Below are positions 62,495-64,000 of a DNA stretch of 64,000 bases, one piece after another. The notes below the pieces were generated by a model. The model did not search any database. It was not told where the DNA came from and worked only from the letters and a program-made list of their open reading frames with translations. The stretch comes from an uncultured Parabacteroides sp. (GTDB taxonomy: Bacteria; Bacteroidota; Bacteroidia; Bacteroidales; Tannerellaceae): the NCBI GenBank assembly GCA_944325345.1, contig CALUZV010000005.1, positions 1 to 64,000 on the forward strand. The letters are read 5' to 3'. The position numbers were made by a program, and so were the translations under genes. Each line of letters opens with the position of its first letter. Position 1 is the stretch's first letter.

Positions 62495-64000
62495 TTATCG
62501 TTCTTCCCATAAAGATTCGACATTCAATACATCCATAGAAGATAAATCCGGCAACTCTATTGGCAAACTAAAATCACTTAGACTCGAACCAAACCCGGTT
62601 ATAGTTGCATTATCTCCGCTCATTTTAACATTAATATCTTCTTTTAATACCCCAAGTTCTTCCGCTGACATTGCAGGCGAATCTCCTGCTGTCAGTATAT
62701 CAAAAGGTAAGGCTTCCTCCATATTACAAGAAATAATGCCATCTTTCGTTTGAGTCCAACTAGATTTTAAATTCAACCGATAAACCGGATGATAGCTATA
62801 TACCCGCTTTTCATTCTTTCCTTGCTGGTCGGCAGATAACGTAAACGGTATTTTCCATTCCGCACTCGCATCCCCATTTAATACAATCTCTGATACCCAA
62901 TCCGCAGCAGAACTTGAAAAGCCAACCCAATTAAATCCTTTATAGGTTACTTCACTGCCTTCATCCAAAGATCCTTCTAAATCAATTGCTATACTTGGAG
63001 ACGAAGTATAATTTCTGTCTGCTGTCCATCGATTATTCAAATAATATCGGTCATTGACTACGGCACCTTCTTTATAACTGACTTTAGCTGTTTGATAAGT
63101 ACTAATGTCATATTTTTGCCAATCGCTTTTCAAAACGGCATTGTCGTTCAAATATCCAAACAAATAAGATAATACTTGATTCAAAAACTCGGAATCACCT
63201 GTTTCTTCATCTACCGCAAACATATACTGTAAGAAAACCTCTTTTCCAGTTCCCTCTATTTGCGTTTTTAAGGTACGCATAGCCTCAGCATATTTTTCCC
63301 ACTTTGCTTTCTCGGCCTTTTGCTCATCTGTTAATTCTGCACCATCAACGCCAACAATGTTACCAGCTAAATTATCATATATAGTCGCAACTTCATCTAA
63401 AAAGGAAGACACAGAAGTTACTACTTGCCTTGCCCAATAATCATAATTATCCGAAGCCATGCGGATAAGCAACGGATTCAAATATTCTTTAATGACTTCT
63501 GGCAAGTTTGACCCAGTACTTGGATTTTCTGGACTTCCCTCTATCCATTCCGGCAACCTCTCAAACCACCAATCCGTCCTCGTTACCACCCTCTTCAGCG
63601 TTATCGGGCAGTTATAGGGCGTATTCCGGTCTTGTCCTGTGCCGTTGATTTCTGCTTCCGCCAGATAGAACATATTCCCGTCGTTGAAGGCGAGATTGGC
63701 GGGGAGTTGGAGGTAGGCTGAGGAATAGGATGGGGCTGCGCTTCCGTTCGTTGGCAAGTCTGCTCCAACCAGCGGGCTATTCGTGCCATCCCACAATGAA
63801 GCAGCGGCATTTGCTACGAACACCGCGCGGTAGTTAGAGCCTACCAAGAGGGTGTCTTTCAGTGCCTCGCGTTGTTCCCATGTCATATTGTCGCGGGTCA
63901 GGGGCCAAGATTCTGGATTACCGGCATCATCTGTTTCATTTAGTCCCGGTATCTCCCTCCGCTTCTCCAAAACATAGTCATTTTCTTGCTGGATATAGAG
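62495..64000 (-). CDS. Surface/fimbria-associated protein, 5' end cut by window
   Basis: An ORF open from the right window edge and ending at 62495, at least 501 residues. No stop is found up to base 64000, so the true start lies outside. The fragment has Trp-rich segments (RTDWWFERLPEWIEGSP), a helical block (about 200-260) and a C-terminal beta-rich part ending LPDLSSMDVLNVESLWEER. I do not recognise the family; its place directly ahead of the giant modular protein (4-base gap to ATG 62490) suggests a fimbrial-cluster partner. Confidence 0.7.
   Translation of the reverse strand, partial: LYIQQENDYVLEKRREIPGLNETDDAGNPESWPLTRDNMTWEQREALKDTLLVGSNYRAVFVANAAASLWDGTNSPLVGADLPTNGSAAPSYSSAYLQLPANLAFNDGNMFYLAEAEINGTGQDRNTPYNCPITLKRVVTRTDWWFERLPEWIEGSPENPSTGSNLPEVIKEYLNPLLIRMASDNYDYWARQVVTSVSSFLDEVATIYDNLAGNIVGVDGAELTDEQKAEKAKWEKYAEAMRTLKTQIEGTGKEVFLQYMFAVDEETGDSEFLNQVLSYLFGYLNDNAVLKSDWQKYDISTYQTAKVSYKEGAVVNDRYYLNNRWTADRNYTSSPSIAIDLEGSLDEGSEVTYKGFNWVGFSSSAADWVSEIVLNGDASAEWKIPFTLSADQQGKNEKRVYSYHPVYRLNLKSSWTQTKDGIISCNMEEALPFDILTAGDSPAMSAEELGVLKEDINVKMSGDNATITGFGSSLSDFSLPIELPDLSSMDVLNVESLWEER

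Overview
This window comes from a Bacteroidota chromosome, most likely order Bacteroidales and close to Tannerellaceae/Porphyromonadaceae; the exact genus cannot be fixed by eye. The evidence is the repeated Bacteroidota promoter -7 box (TAnnTTTG) ahead of many genes, SusC/TonB-type beta-barrel receptors, FimB/Mfa2-like fimbrial lipoproteins, an Asp-box lipoprotein, a DUF4469 DNA-binding protein, and a sodium-pumping methylmalonyl-CoA decarboxylase for succinate-to-propionate fermentation. I found no rRNA, tRNA, transposase, integrase or CRISPR array.

Layout: 0-2.2 kb holds a small orphan ORF, thiol peroxidase (tpx) and a Crp/Fnr regulator. 2.2-6.9 kb (minus strand) is the methylmalonyl-CoA operon mce-mmdA-oadG-like-mmdC-mmdB. 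7.6-12.6 kb has a GH2 glycosidase and a TonB-dependent receptor, convergent and overlapping. 12.7-15.3 kb is nitroreductase, a DUF2520 oxidoreductase, kdsC and maf, with the first three coupled by ATGA overlaps. 15.3-23.5 kb has a Gfo/Idh/MocA oxidoreductase, a deacetylase/beta-lactamase fusion, rpsP, an outer-membrane barrel, an M48 protease and lemA. 23.6-38.5 kb is a surface polysaccharide locus in two converging arms: wzy-like, GT4 and GT2 on plus; wza, wzz, a sialyltransferase-like protein, pseB, pseC, a GT2, pseF, a pseG-GNAT fusion, pseI and an Asp-box lipoprotein on minus. Together these give a complete CMP-pseudaminic acid pathway and a candidate transferase. 38.6-47.9 kb has an S1-type RNA-binding protein, etfB-etfA-acyl-CoA dehydrogenase, ferritin and a LacZ-type GH2. 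48.0-53.3 kb has a tetraheme cytochrome fused to a formylglycine-generating-enzyme fold, followed by two Tat-exported lipoprotein enzymes (Gfo/Idh/MocA and a TIM-barrel isomerase), a degenerate ScdA/hemerythrin-like protein and a LuxR regulator. 53.4-64.0 kb (minus) is a fimbria/surface-adhesin cluster with a 1.5-kilo-residue modular protein.

The most unusual feature is a set of at least nine short intergenic tandem arrays. Each locus has its own sequence, but the periods fall into two tight classes, 41-43 bp and 23 bp, usually with a palindromic core, and most arrays start just after a stop codon. Two arrays 32 kb apart share the same 20-bp frame but carry different palindromic cores. Also notable are the cytochrome-FGE/Tat-lipoprotein operon, a low-GC stretch covering the repeat modules of the giant surface protein, and a 247-bp segment with perfect 19-bp inverted ends that encloses a tiny gene and its promoter.
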